Of a stretch of DNA of 64,000 nucleotides, positions 23,250-34,301 are shown one piece after another. The notes below the pieces were generated by a model. The model was not told where the DNA came from. It saw only the letters and a list, made by a program, of their open reading frames with translations, and made no database searches. Within the stretch, counting starts at the first letter, position 1; every line of letters begins with the position of its first letter. The position numbers and the translations under genes were made by a program. This stretch comes from Sclerotiophoma versabilis (taxonomy: Eukaryota > Ascomycota > Dothideomycetes > Pleosporales > Didymellaceae), in assembly GCA_012274445.1 (NCBI GenBank), contig JAAROD010000080.1:1798001-1862000 (forward strand), read 5' to 3'.

Positions 23250-23732
23250 ATACCCTGGACAATCCTTACACGGGGACTTCGCTGTCGGAGTGACGTATCT
23301 TGCGGAAGCTGTTGCGGTAGAACCTCCAGATTCAAATCAGAGCTGCCCATATATCGAGTGCTTTGGCTCGAGCTTTGCCAGCAATTCACAGCCGGCCGAA
23401 GGCTCACACAAAAGATTGCGTCCCGTTGTATGGCCTGATGAGGCAACCCGTCCAATGCTAGTGTCCGGTAAACGACGGTTAATTGATGTGCCCTTCATCA
23501 AGGTCCCACCCGGATCAGATAAAACGACGAATCAGAACACGCCGCTTGTGGCTCTCCGGCCTGCATCACGATCAGAGAAGAAATGCCTGCAGACACCAAG
23601 TGGGATGATCATGCAGCTTGACTTTCAAGTATCCATATCTGATTCATACCCCTCACTGCCCCACCCTCACCAATGCATTCTTGCCCGCAGATGAGCGATT
23701 TATTGAACCGTACCAAAGCTTGGACGGACAGG
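23250..23732. other. intergenic, upstream of THI5
   Basis: No gene seen. It leads into the THI5 promoter; a TATA box follows at 23733. Confidence 0.4.
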
Positions 23733-23738
23733 TATAAA
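23733..23738 (+). promoter_or_regulatory. probable TATA box of THI5
   Basis: A TATAAA element (context GGTATAAAGAGAGG) lies about 440 bases before the THI5 start codon and about 300 before the TPP aptamer. This fits a long, intron-bearing leader. Position is the only support. Confidence 0.45.
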
Positions 23739-24030
23739 GAGAGGAATTCTGGCGTGTTATACACGGAGCCTTATACTCCACAATCGAATTGATCGGTTTC
23801 AACTTTCCCACCTTTCCAACAACCCCAACAGTCACCGGTACGATGCCGTGAAGGAAGCACACGGGGTGCCATACCCCTCCTCTTCGCCCTCTGGGGTTAT
23901 CACGGTCAAGCAGAGTCGACACGACATCGACAGGTATTTCTCAAATCTGAAGCATGCATGGCGGGTGTTCAAGCTCGTTTCTTACCCTGCATGTCTATCT
24001 GAGAACCTCACTCCCTTCGTAGACATTATG

Positions 24031-24103
24031 GGTTAGAGACGGGCTTGTTCTGAGATTATACCGTTTAAACTTGATCTGGATAATTCCAGCGAAAGGACTA
24101 GCT
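24031..24103 (+). ncRNA. TPP (thiamine pyrophosphate) riboswitch aptamer in the THI5 leader
   Basis: The aptamer core motifs are present in the right order: CTGAGATTATACC (24050-24062) and CTTGATCTGGATAATTCCAGCGAAAGGA (24070-24097, within two conserved blocks). Helices can be drawn. P1 pairs 24031-24036 with 24098-24103, P2 pairs 24039-24042 with 24061-24064, P4 pairs 24070-24072 with 24093-24095, and P5 pairs CTGG (24076-24079) with CCAG (24086-24089). P3 is short, as in fungi. It sits just before the thiamine-pyrimidine synthase gene. In Neurospora NMT1 the same element controls splicing of a leader intron. A good acceptor (TACTGACTTTATCAG) ends at 24151, and a donor candidate CAG/GTATTT is at 23934. 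Three short upstream ORFs (23954-24022, 23958-24002, 24028-24036) would be removed with that intron. Confidence 0.92.
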
Positions 24104-24170
24104 GCTTTCTTGATCCCCTCCCCCGCGCCTCTGGCGTACTGACTTTATCAGCTTTACGTGTTAAGCCAAG

Positions 24171-25335
24171 ATGTCTACTGACAAGATCACTTTCTTGACT
24201 AACTGGTCGGTCCAATACATCCAGGCTGTCGATTATAGGAAGCAGGACTGATGCCAACAGGCACGCCACCCCGTACCATGCCCCCCTCTACCTCGCCCAG
24301 AGCAAGGGCTACTTCAAAGACGAAGGCATCAAAGTCGCGCTTCTTGAGCCGAATGACCCCAGCGTAACCCTCTCTCTTCCTCCTCACTCTCTAGATGACT
24401 AACTCACATAGGATGTCACCGAGATCATCGGCTCCGGCAAAGTCGACCTAGGCTTCAAAGCCATGATCCACACGCTGGCCGCCTCCGCACGTGGCTTCCC
24501 TGTAACCTCGATTGGCTCGCTCCTCAACGAGCCCTTCACCGGCGTCGTGTACCTGACCTCGTCGGGCATCACGCCGGACTTTACTACGCTCAAGGGCAAG
24601 AAGATAGGCTACGTAGGCGAGTTTGGCAAGATCCAGCTCGACGAGCTGACAGCGCACTACGGCATGGCACCGTCCGACTACGAAGCCGTCCGCGTGGGCA
24701 TGAACGTAACCAAGAGCATCATCAGCGGCGCCATCGACGCAGGCATCGGTCTCGAAAACGTGCAAATGGTCGAGCTGGAGGAGTGGCTGGTGCGCCAGGG
24801 CCGTCCGCCCAACGACGTGCAGATGCTGCGCATCGACGAGCTGGCCCAGCTGGGCTGCTGCTGTTTCTGCAGCATCCTGTACATTGCCAACGACGCGTTC
24901 CTAGCCGCGCATCCCGACAAAGTGCGCGCCTTCCTGCGCGCCTGCAAGCGCGCTACGGATTTCGTCCTCGCCCATCCCGACCAAGCCTGGGCCGAGCTCG
25001 TTGATTTCAAGCCCGCTTTGGATACGCCTACGAATCGCAAAATCTTCGAGCGCAGCTTTGCCTACTTCTCGCCGGATTTGCAAAACGTCCTGCGCGACTG
25101 GGAGAAGGTGACGCGCTATGGCAAGCGGCTCCGTGTGCTCGATGACTCGTTCGTGCCCAACTACACGAATGAGTATCTGCAGTGGGGTCTGGAGGCGGAC
25201 AGCCCGGATCCCACGGGTGACCAGAAGAGGATGGTGGCGCTGCAGCAGCGTGTCAAGGAGAGTGGTGGCTTCAAGCGTCTCGAGTCTGCTGCGGCCAAGA
25301 CTGTTGTCGGAGCTGCTGCCATGAAGGAGGCCTAG
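24171..25335 (+). CDS. THI5: HMP-P synthase THI5/NMT1 (thiamine pyrimidine biosynthesis)
   Basis: Three exons: 24171-24205, 24261-24363 and 24412-25335 (353 residues; introns 55 and 48 bases). The first donor, CTG/GTCGGT, is weak, but the protein joins perfectly (MSTDKITFLTNW-HATPYHAPLYLAQ). The enzyme makes hydroxymethylpyrimidine phosphate from its own active-site histidine and PLP with iron, once per polypeptide. Lys62 and His66 (LGFKAMIHTL) have the same numbers as in yeast Thi5, and the CCCFC motif is at residues 195-199. All key residues are present. Expression should fall when TPP is plentiful, through the upstream aptamer. No other thiamine gene is near. Confidence 0.96.
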
Positions 25336-25828
25336 ATGAGTTAGTTGTTCTGCTTGCTCTACATCCATGGGGTGCGTGAAGTATCGTCAATAAACCAGTC
25401 ACTCGTTTACATCTTCTCTTGGACTACGTCTCTTGTGCTTTGGACGCTTGAGTTTGACATGTCACTATACTGACATGTGCGTAAAACTTGGAATCTAGAT
25501 CCATGGGATAGACATGATCGACAAGGAACAACACTAGTACGCAATGGCGCGAGTGCGGAAATGAAGAATGCGTTGCGCTCAATATCTACAAGTAAACAAC
25601 CCTACTGAAACATCGCTCCAGCAACGCCAAACCCCAAAGTCATCCTTCTCAGAACGAAAGTACTATGCAAAACTCCGCCGCTTATGCTGATGCAGATAAG
25701 GCTTTGAGGAAAGAGGGTATATCTCATCAAACCACTTGCTCGCTTCGTTGAAAGAATGTCGTACTGATCCACACCAGGAATGCACCTACGACCGAGGGGT
25801 CAGGAGCATTCCAACACCACGACAACAC
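25336..25828. other. convergent intergenic region
   Basis: This is the 3' side of THI5 and of the coiled-coil protein gene. No coding content or RNA gene seen in about 490 bases. Confidence 0.4.
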
Positions 25829-28124
25829 TTAGACCCTGACTCTTCCCTGTGCTCTTTGCTTCTTGTTCATCTGTTCACTGCAACTGTCGCTCATGTAAGA
25901 GGAGGAATAGTGTTCAAAAGTCTTACCACATCGTTCGACGCCATCTGGCTGTTTTGCAAGCTGCGAACCTGGCTGCCCTTGCGCAACCGCTGTAGACCAA
26001 GCGCAAATTTCCAGCTCTCGGATTCGTCAATAAGGAAGACGTACTTCTTGCCATCGGTGTCACGGACCGAAGCACGGAGGATGTGTAAGCCTTTAGAGGG
26101 TTGGGTACCGGTCTGTGGGACGTCAGTAATCGATCGCACGTCAAGCCAAACTGCAAAAGCGATGGATAGAAGTATAGACTTACCTCAACCAGTTTCAACG
26201 TCCAGGCCTTCACATCCCATTCACGCTGCGGTATGTTGCGTATATCGTCGTCAATGAAAAGACCCTCGGATTGGATCTTCAAGATCAACCCATCTGTCAC
26301 CTTGCCAACACTGGCCACCAGCTGAGCCACTGGCTTCGGGAAGAGGTCATTGAAAAGATACACAGCTTTGATGACGATCTTGTTCGGGTCGGCTGTGGAG
26401 TACGGTCCTCGTTGAGACGGCGGTGGTGTCGTCCGTGAGGTGGAGATCGATTCAGCGTAAGAGGACTCTGAGTACGCTGAAGACACATGCGAGCGTGATG
26501 CGCTTGATCGTGCTTCGGTACCAAAGTATGACTTGGCAGTCGGCTTCTCGTAGTCCTTCTTAGGCGACACGGTAGCTTTGATGGGCGAAGAACGTGTGGA
26601 AGTGACAGAGGGTGATGGTACGGGCGGGCTCCGAGCACCTGCATATGGATCGAGGCGCTCGCCGCCGCCAATGCCACCATACGTCGTGGATCTTCGACCG
26701 GTGCTAGGATCTGGTGTCGCAGCAGCAGCCTCTGCCTTAATCTTGTCGGCTTCCGCCTTGAGTCGGGCTTCTCGGTCACGTTGAGCTCGCTCTCGTGCAG
26801 CCTTGAGCCGTTCAGCTCGTTCAGCATCAGCTTTTGCCTTGAGCGCAGCAGCTTCAGCAGCGGCTTTCTCCTTTGCTGCTGCCGCTTCTGCTGCGGCCTT
26901 CTCGTCTTCAGCCTTCTTCGCTGCTTCCTCAGCTGCCTTGGCTCTCTGTTCAGCCTCGAGTTTCTCTCGAATCTCCTTCTCGATGGCCGCTCTTGCCGCA
27001 GCTTCACGAGCCTCACGTTCGGCGTCTTCTTTTTCTCGCTGTTCTTGCAGCTTCTTCGCCTTTTCTTTGGCAAGCCTTTCGCGGGCCTCGCGCTCGCGTT
27101 GTTCTCGCTCACGCTGTCTCATTTTTTCCCACTTCTCTTTCTCTGCCTTGGCTCGAGCCTGCTTCGCTGCCTCCTCCTTGGCCTTCTCCTCTTCTTCACG
27201 CTTCTTCCTTGCTTCCTCGGCTCTCTTGAGCTCTTCCCAGGCTGCCTTCCGGGCCACTTCGTCCGCTATCTTCTTCGCTTCCTCGGCAAGTTTCCGTGCC
27301 TCCTCTTCTCGCCTTCGCTTTGCTTCCTCAGCCTGTTTACGTTGTGCCTCTGCTTGTCTGCGCTCCTCCTCGTCTCGTTTCCGCTTTTCCTCTTCCGCTC
27401 GTTTGCGGTCTGCCTCTTCCTTTGTGCGTTTCGCTTCGTCTTCTTTGCGTTTCGCCTCAGCCTTCTTCCTCCGGTCCTCTTCCTCAGCGCGTTTGCGCTC
27501 CTCCTCAGCTTTGGCCTGTTCTTCTTTAAAAGTTGACTCGGCGTCCTCTGGAGGTGGCGATGACGCACCATATTGTTGATAACCTCCCCATCCACCCTGG
27601 GCTCCCTGCGGTGGAGGACCGCCAGCACCTGGGAAGCCTCCACTCGGCGGCGGTGGAGCGTGCTGGTAGCCAGCTCCTGCACCTGATGTACTAGCTCCAG
27701 CTCCAGCACCCGTCCCGCTTTGAGGTCCACTGCCTGATCCAAAAGCACCGAATTTTCCTCCGCCTTGTGTCTGACCAAAGACCCAGCCAGCAATACCCAC
27801 AAGTACCACCAGCAGAATCACACCGCTGCCGCCTGATGAGACGCCTTGAGTGACCATCTGGCAGTACTGCTTGACGTGAGGCTCAATGATCTTCCACACG
27901 GCAATGCTGGCAAGTGTGCTGGCTATGCCTGCTATGAAGCTGTTCCGCTGTACTTGCAGGCTGGGGAGGTACACAAACCCTCCTCCTGAGGAGTGAGGTG
28001 GTATGATGAAGATGTCGTAATTCCCTGGAGGCAATCCACTACCACTTCCCGGGGGAGCATGACTGCCTCCTGTCGTCTTAGGGTTCTCGCCATGTTTCGG
28101 CGGCGGTGGAGGAGGGCCGTCCAT
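25829..28124 (-). CDS. membrane protein with long charged coiled coil and PH-like C-terminus
   Basis: Three exons on the minus strand: 28124-26184, 26112-25927 and 25870-25829 (722 residues; introns 71 and 56 bases). The last exon is short and its acceptor is a best guess; an alternative acceptor would stop at once. The N-terminus is Pro/Gly rich. A hydrophobic stretch follows near residues 68-80 (FIAGIASTLASIAVW), and a clear membrane segment lies near 100-116 (GVILLVVLVGIAGWVFG). Residues about 200-470 are an Ala/Glu/Lys/Arg coiled coil. A Ser-rich linker follows, then a compact C-terminal domain with VIKAVYLFNDLFPKPVAQLVASVGKVTDGL and KKYVFLIDESESWKFALGL, which looks like a PH-type fold. 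I do not know its function. A tether between a membrane and a phosphoinositide or protein target is an inference. Confidence 0.8.
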
Positions 28125-29908
28125 GACGGCACGTGCCCCTGTGGGCTAGGACAGAGGTTACGACAAGCGTTCTGTGGGGAGGTCGATCAAAGGCGCGCTG
28201 GCCTGATATTACTCAGAGTGTTCGGCGGTGTATGGGTGTGGAGGTACCTTGGCAGCAGAGCATTAACGGACTCGCCTTATAGTGAGAGAAAGCGGTAAAG
28301 CTAAGTCCAGAGATTTGGGCAGGGCCGTACAACAACGATTGTCAGAAACCCATGGGGAAGCAATTGCGATATGATCAAACGTTGAACTGTGTTAAGAACA
28401 GGGTCAGGCATGGGTACAGATTTTGTGGTGCGAGCTGCTCCTTCCTCGGCGTCGCTCTGTTTACTTTTGTCCGTGCACCCTTGTAGCGCAGGTGCGGGCC
28501 GCTATGCATCCGGCATTATCCCACATGCACCAGGACCAATCAAATTGTAGCACCCGGACTATCTCCAAACAGCACACCTTATTCGCTACATTTCCCTCCT
28601 TTTCATTCGAACTGCTGGAGACTCGCACAACGCTCGTGAAGACTCGCACAGCAGCGGGATGGTGTTCGCTTACTCGACACGCCAGAATAATACGTCACGC
28701 GTCAAGGCAGGGTCGTTCGCGAGCTGATGGCTGCAGCGTCAAGCTTGCAATTTGACCGAATCCAGATGTTCTTCACGGCGTGATTCGACTCAGCACGCTG
28801 CATGAGCACGCGGCAATTCTTCATTCGCCCAGCAGGGGTCAATTGTGGAGTTGGCAACGCGAGGTCGACCCACCACAGCATTGTTTTGATCTTCGCTGCA
28901 GCGCGGTCCGCAGCGCTGTCAACCAGACGTCGAGTTGCCACGGTGCAACGTGGGAGCTAGCTCTCGATTCAGTCTTCTGCAAATAAGGTCGACGGACGTA
29001 CTGTGCCTACCCTCTGCCGAACGACGTCAGCCTGACAAAGGGCCAACAATTACATTGTGTTGTAAATTGCGTGACGGTATATCTGCCGGATGCAGTTGCA
29101 ACTTCGTTTCGAAGAAGAGCGCGGCTCAGCCACTCAGCTTCGTGGAAAGGAGAAGGAAATACTCCAAATCGTTGGGTTGCACTTACTTCACTCCTATGGG
29201 CATTTAACTTACTACCTGAATACATAGCACGCTGCAAAGCTCAGGCACTGGCCGAGAACACGTTTGAACGAGTCCTGTGGGTCTAGAGTCTCCTATGTCA
29301 GCCTCTCTGTAACGGGATCAAGATTCAAGGCTCTCAAGTTCTGGAGAAAGAAACACGTGAAGCTTGGTGCCTCAAGAGTCAATTCAACGTGGTTATGCCT
29401 TGAAACTGCACACACTGAGTTGGACAACCCTCGTCCTAGCCTAATCATCCCACACGCTTCATGGCTGCACGCTGTCATGAACACGCGTACGGGAGAAGTT
29501 CGCGGCAACTCAGCTGGACTCCGCGTTCCTTAACTCAATGATTTACTTTGACGCAGACCGCCAACTTGTTATCTAACTGTATAAACATCATCAAGGCCTC
29601 GCAGGTATTTTTCTCAGTTCTTATAGAGTATACTGCACTTTACGTCATTTCCTGGTTTCATCTTAGCTCATCACTCGTTCATAAATCAGTCGGTAGGCCT
29701 TGTGTACTCTCAGGGTAGTTTGTGAACTCTCGAACTCACAGAGTCTTTACTTCAAGACGGCATCTAATTTAACAGTCTGATTACTGAATTCATCTGCTCA
29801 CTTTCAAATCATCCCTGATGTGCAAACCAGATGTGTGTATACGCCACCATTCACCCTCCTCTCAATAACCATTGCCTCCTACACTGCTCAAGCTTCGCGC
29901 ATAAACCA
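28125..29908. other. large intergenic region, about 1.8 kb
   Basis: Only short frames without recognisable content are present on both strands. The left part should hold the promoter of the coiled-coil gene. I see no tRNA, repeat or transposon sequence. Confidence 0.4.
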
Positions 29909-31498
29909 TCACATGACAGCACACCAACAACTCCGTCCCCCCTTCCCTGCATTCCCATCAAACGCCATGTCTGGATATACGCTCATGACCTGCTCTTTGT
30001 ACTCCTCAACCTCTCTCTTCATCTTTTCCTTACCAAAGCTATACGTTGAGCCCAATGTCGTGGCCTCACTCAGCGTAGCAGCCCTAAACTGCTTCGCTTG
30101 ATTACGCTCTCTCGCATCCCCACGTTTCTCTCGCTGCTCTTCGAGATCCTCAAGCGAGCCCCAGGGTGGTTGGCGAGGGCCAGTTTGTGGTTCGGCGACG
30201 CGAAGGGAGGATGGAAGGGGCCGAGGAAGGGTTGCAAGACCCCGGTATTGGGCTTTGGAAGTGCTGAGGCGAGGATTGTAATTTGAGTTGTTTCTTTGTC
30301 CAAGGCCTGGAGAAGGGGTTATGTGTGATGCGGGGCGTTGGCCGAACGTGTATTTGTGTTTGAAGTCTTTGGGTGTTGTACGTCTAGAAGCGTATGGTCT
30401 GACCCTGTTTCTGGTGGAGTTGTCGGGAACTAGTAGACTGTCGTGAGAACGATATAAGCGTAGCGAGGATGGAAGTTGAGCTTCGGGGGAAAAGCTTTTG
30501 CTCTGTCGCAAGGTACGGTTTGGAACCTGACTGTGGTGATCTGGCGACGAGCTTCGCGAAGAAATAGTGGTGTCATCTGCGAAGGTGACTGTGCGTCTGG
30601 ATGCTTTAGATTGTGGCCGCTCATGTACAGTGGTGTCGGATGCAAGGCTCATATCGTGGTGGACAGGTGTAGGCACTACAGGAGGCGGAACATAGGCGTC
30701 GACGCAGGTTAGATGTGGTAGCTTAGTCTGCTCGCGCAGTTGCAGCGACTGTCTTCCAACCCCTCCCCGACTAAAGTTGATAGTTGTCTTGTCCAAGTCT
30801 TGCTTTTCGATTGTGGAATTGTCAGGCGTGTCTGGTGGTGATGGTGGTAGTGATGGCAGTGGGTGGTATTCCATCCTTCCGTACCTTTTTTGCTGCAATG
30901 GTGTTCTGGCCGTGATGACTTGAGTCGTTGGTTTTGGGAGAAAGTTTGCTTGTTGTATTTGTGACTGTGACTGTGACTGTGTATTGTTACGCGACACATG
31001 ATCACCAGATTCTCCTAAGTGGCTGCCGCGTGGCTTTGTGGACTGTGATATGGTGCGATATCGACTCGTCGACACTGTATCTCCTTGTGAAGATATCCGG
31101 CGGGCTGCAGCATCTTTTCTGTTGTTCCTGTCGGTCGGTATCGAAGACGGGATAGCTGCGGCAATTTGTTGAGGACGGGTGACCACAGAAGAAGTGGTCA
31201 CTACGCTTGATAAGGTCGCTTTGCGAGAGATTATTCGAGCAGTGTACGTAGGTGCATGCGATATCTGGACAGGTTGAAATGGTTCCGAGTGGGTAGGAGG
31301 AGTCGTAAAGATTTCTGGACTTTGAGGCCTCGACGACGTTACCGTCTCGCAGTACGCCTGATATGGTCTCTTTGCTTCAATCGCAGGCTCTGACGATCCT
31401 TGCTCGCCATGCATTTTGATACGCGCTTTTATTCTGATGCATTGGCGTTTGGGATCGGTACCGGGTGTGGCTGCTAACGGTGGTTGAGTTGTCTCCAT
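29909..31498 (-). CDS. disordered protein with C-terminal CaaX box
   Basis: Single exon, 529 residues. Nearly the whole chain is low complexity and disordered, rich in Ser, Thr, Pro, Arg and Gln. It includes a SQSQSQSQ run and a short RRTVTFADD element like a docking or phospho-motif. Residues about 455-515 are more ordered and charged (EDLEEQREKRGDARERNQAKQ, then FGKEKMKREVEEYKEQV). The last residues are CWCAVM. The final CAVM is a CaaX box with Met at the end, favouring farnesylation, and the Cys two residues before is a candidate palmitoylation site. The protein is therefore probably attached to the plasma membrane or endomembranes. Family not recognised. The start is the first ATG of the frame. 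Confidence 0.8.
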   Translation of the reverse strand: METTQPPLAATPGTDPKRQCIRIKARIKMHGEQGSSEPAIEAKRPYQAYCETVTSSRPQSPEIFTTPPTHSEPFQPVQISHAPTYTARIISRKATLSSVVTTSSVVTRPQQIAAAIPSSIPTDRNNRKDAAARRISSQGDTVSTSRYRTISQSTKPRGSHLGESGDHVSRNNTQSQSQSQIQQANFLPKPTTQVITARTPLQQKRYGRMEYHPLPSLPPSPPDTPDNSTIEKQDLDKTTINFSRGGVGRQSLQLREQTKLPHLTCVDAYVPPPVVPTPVHHDMSLASDTTVHERPQSKASRRTVTFADDTTISSRSSSPDHHSQVPNRTLRQSKSFSPEAQLPSSLRLYRSHDSLLVPDNSTRNRVRPYASRRTTPKDFKHKYTFGQRPASHITPSPGLGQRNNSNYNPRLSTSKAQYRGLATLPRPLPSSLRVAEPQTGPRQPPWGSLEDLEEQREKRGDARERNQAKQFRAATLSEATTLGSTYSFGKEKMKREVEEYKEQVMSVYPDMAFDGNAGKGGRSCWCAVM

Positions 31499-31762
31499 GG
31501 CAGTCAGTTGTCGTCGATTTCAATCTAATGGTGTAGTTGAAAGCAGCCATCTAGCGTGCAGATTCCATTCATGAAAGTCCTCCACTGCAATCCTGTGCCT
31601 AGCCATGGCAATGATGATTGTTGATTTTCAAGGGTTCACTTGTGGCTGGCGATATATGAGGTGAGGTCATTTCAGGTACATTCCAGCCAAGGAATTTGAT
31701 TTTCGTCGTCTTGGGGATGGGCCCAAGCAGTAACCATGTATAATTGGCCAAGGAGCTGAGAA

Positions 31763-33403
31763 TCAGATGCTAATCGCGCTGTAGAAGTCACTGATACCTT
31801 TTCGAAGCCCTTGTTCAAACAGCCACGTGAAGCCGCCTCTATACCCGCTCTCTCTGAGCCGTTTGAGTACCCATAACTCTAACATGCCAATCTGGTCGCC
31901 TTGAGCAATGCGACCCTCAAAGAAGGCCATTGCATCCGAGTAGCCTACATGCCAGCCGTACTCGTACTTTTCGTGTTCGTACGTACCGTTTGGGTCGACT
32001 TGATTCCAGTAGCTCACGTGTTGTTGAAACGCTTGTTGTTTACGTTCGTCCTGTTCTGATCTCGCCTTGTCCAAGCGCTTTACTTTTTCATCTAATGCCA
32101 GTATCGCTTGTTGCGGAGGCACAATGTTTTTGGCGTCAGTCTGAGCTTTAAACCCCCATTCTCCCCCAGGCATCCAGTCCATCTTCCAGGTCCAGAAATA
32201 GCTCCCGCCAGCACGCTGTTGGTATCGTCGACTTTGCGCTTCTCCAAATTGTTTTACAAGCTCTTCTTTCGGTACGCCACCACCTTTTGCCCAAGAGTCC
32301 TCGGTCAACACACAGGAATACTCCCCAACAATGGCTTGCACGGCGCCACGATCGATAACGGAGCCCTCTTTGCCGTCAAGCTGGCCTAATTTGGTGCTGG
32401 CCTCCTGGATGATCTGTTGAGGCGACTTCTGTTTATCCGCATCCGTGAAAGCCCAATAGAAGTGCGTGTCGACAACTACCGGAGTTTTCGGATGTTCAGC
32501 ATAGACTGAGTTCGTCTGAAGCGAGTACTCAACTGCCTTGTCAAGGTTCCATCCGTCTGAGATAATGATAGGAATGCTTGGATCAATATCGGATACAGCG
32601 GCGATAGCGTCGTCGTACCATTCGTACATACGATGTGACTCCCACTCAGCTTCATTAACGAGCTGTATGCCAGCTATATCAAGTCCAGATCTGGCTTCGT
32701 GGGCGATGAATTGGGCGCAACGTGTGCCCATAGCACGATTGGAATCTGAATGCCAAAACTCTGCGCGGCCACTGTTTGTACCAGAGTGCTCTTGTGCATT
32801 TGCACCTCCTGGAAGCGCATGGAGGTCGAGCAAAACACCGATCGAGTGCTTGCGTAGACGGTGAATAAGGGTACGAATACTGTTCCATGCTCCACAATAC
32901 ACTTGAGCGTAGGGTTCAAACGGCGTCCCGCGAGTGAAGTCAGGACCGGGCAAGTCATAGTAGCCAATGGGCAGGCGGATGGTTGTGCACTTCGCCTCAT
33001 TCACCAACCACCCGATTGCTGCATCCGTTACAATGCCGGACCAGTGTTCTTCAAACCTCTGTCTAGTACAATCTATGCCTTCTCTGTCAACCCATGCTTT
33101 GACTGCCGCGAGCTCGCTTGACCCTTCAGCACCGTCAGGGAACCGAGACGGCTGTAGCCATCTTTCAATAACATACACAGAACCTAGGTTAGTTCCGTGA
33201 TGGTAACGGTATCGCAGGATATCAAGAGCCGTGGGCTCATTGATACCACCGTGGTTCTGGTGCCCAGTAGGCGGACATTGACTAGATGGTCCATGTGGCT
33301 GGTGTTGGTGCTGGTCTTGCTGGTATTGACCGGTTCCAGACTGAGAGTCTCGTCGTGAGAAATCCTTCCACTCGGCCTTGGCCTTCTGCAAAAAGCCTTT
33401 CAT
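31763..33403 (-). CDS. GH5 family beta-glucanase, cytosolic form
   Basis: Single exon, 546 residues. It is a glycoside hydrolase family 5 TIM barrel of the exo-beta-1,3-glucanase type. HHGTNLGSVYVIERWLQPSRF starts the barrel, TTIRLPIGYYDLPG and VLLDLHALPGGANAQEHSG follow, the acid/base Glu is in QLVNEAEW and the nucleophile Glu in IVGEYSCVLTED. There is no signal peptide; the N-terminus is a charged, His/Gln-rich tail. The enzyme therefore probably acts inside the cell on a glucan or glycolipid. The C-terminal 110 residues (KRLDKARSEQDERKQQAF onward) form an extra helical region not usual for secreted exoglucanases. Substrate not determinable. Confidence 0.88.
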   Translation of the reverse strand: MKGFLQKAKAEWKDFSRRDSQSGTGQYQQDQHQHQPHGPSSQCPPTGHQNHGGINEPTALDILRYRYHHGTNLGSVYVIERWLQPSRFPDGAEGSSELAAVKAWVDREGIDCTRQRFEEHWSGIVTDAAIGWLVNEAKCTTIRLPIGYYDLPGPDFTRGTPFEPYAQVYCGAWNSIRTLIHRLRKHSIGVLLDLHALPGGANAQEHSGTNSGRAEFWHSDSNRAMGTRCAQFIAHEARSGLDIAGIQLVNEAEWESHRMYEWYDDAIAAVSDIDPSIPIIISDGWNLDKAVEYSLQTNSVYAEHPKTPVVVDTHFYWAFTDADKQKSPQQIIQEASTKLGQLDGKEGSVIDRGAVQAIVGEYSCVLTEDSWAKGGGVPKEELVKQFGEAQSRRYQQRAGGSYFWTWKMDWMPGGEWGFKAQTDAKNIVPPQQAILALDEKVKRLDKARSEQDERKQQAFQQHVSYWNQVDPNGTYEHEKYEYGWHVGYSDAMAFFEGRIAQGDQIGMLELWVLKRLRESGYRGGFTWLFEQGLRKGISDFYSAISI

Positions 33404-34301
33404 GATTGCTTCAGTGTGGGTGTAGGGTCTTGATGCACCGGGTCAGCAGGTACGCGAGGAATGTATTATGTGCAACTGTGTCTCTTACACAAGGATAGGT
33501 GCTAGGGTGAAGTGATTCCGACTTTGCCGAACTATGATAGTGTATCTAGGAGATAACGTGCGATTGTAAGGAATGTTGTAGTCAAAGTCTTGCAGGTGAC
33601 GTAAACAGACCAAACCCTTGTAAGTCGGCAAGAGCGTCCCAGCAGAAGAGGGTCAGCATCTGCACGCTTATGCGGCTCTGCAGCTGTTGAGAACATGGCC
33701 AATAGGGCCGAAGCAGGGAGTGAGTAGCCGACATTGTCATTGCGAATTAGCAGCTGTTTTGTGTCCACGGTGCGACCTTGCAGTCGAGTAAGGTGTGTTC
33801 TCCGCAAAAGTTGATTTAGATTATTGATTGTCAAAAGATAAGATTACCGGTGTAGTTCATCGCGCGACAAACGTGTATCGAGCAGAGCATGTGGCGGCTC
33901 GTCGACTCTATCTGCGTGACAGCACGACGTCTGCAACACGGCGTTGTATCGATAAGGAGCGCGAGCGAGAACGGCGGGCTGGAGATGAGTGAGGAGGTGG
34001 GGCTCAGAAGCCAAGGGACGACCCTGAACGCGACTGGCACCCAATCGCGTCAGTGGTCTAGCATCCATCGTCTCCCAGCCTCAGCGCGACTATACGTCCA
34101 CCACAACACTGGATTCCCAATCTTTATTCCTGTTGTCTCTGCTCCCACACATCTCAAAGTGCAGACACAAAATCCAGCTCAGTGTCATTCTTAACTGTTG
34201 CTCGAAACCACGTCCTCGGCGCGCGTCATTGCTTATCCTACGCGTCCTGAGACAGTTCACCAATATCACAACAAAAACAACAACAAATCTTATATACAAC
34301 T
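33404..34301. other. divergent promoter region, GH5 / Whi5-like
   Basis: About 900 bases between two divergent gene starts. The right end has the A/C-rich leader (ACAACAAAAACAACAACAAATC) before the Whi5-like start. No coding content recognised. Confidence 0.5.

Noticed and set aside
26803..27579. Long Ser/Ala-rich open frame on the plus strand
   Set aside because: Mirror of the Glu/Lys/Ala coiled coil encoded on the minus strand; its composition is fully explained by the antisense of that repeat.
28423..28755. 110-codon plus-strand frame in the 1.8-kb gap
   Set aside because: No domain, odd composition with scattered Cys/His/Arg, no plausible leader.
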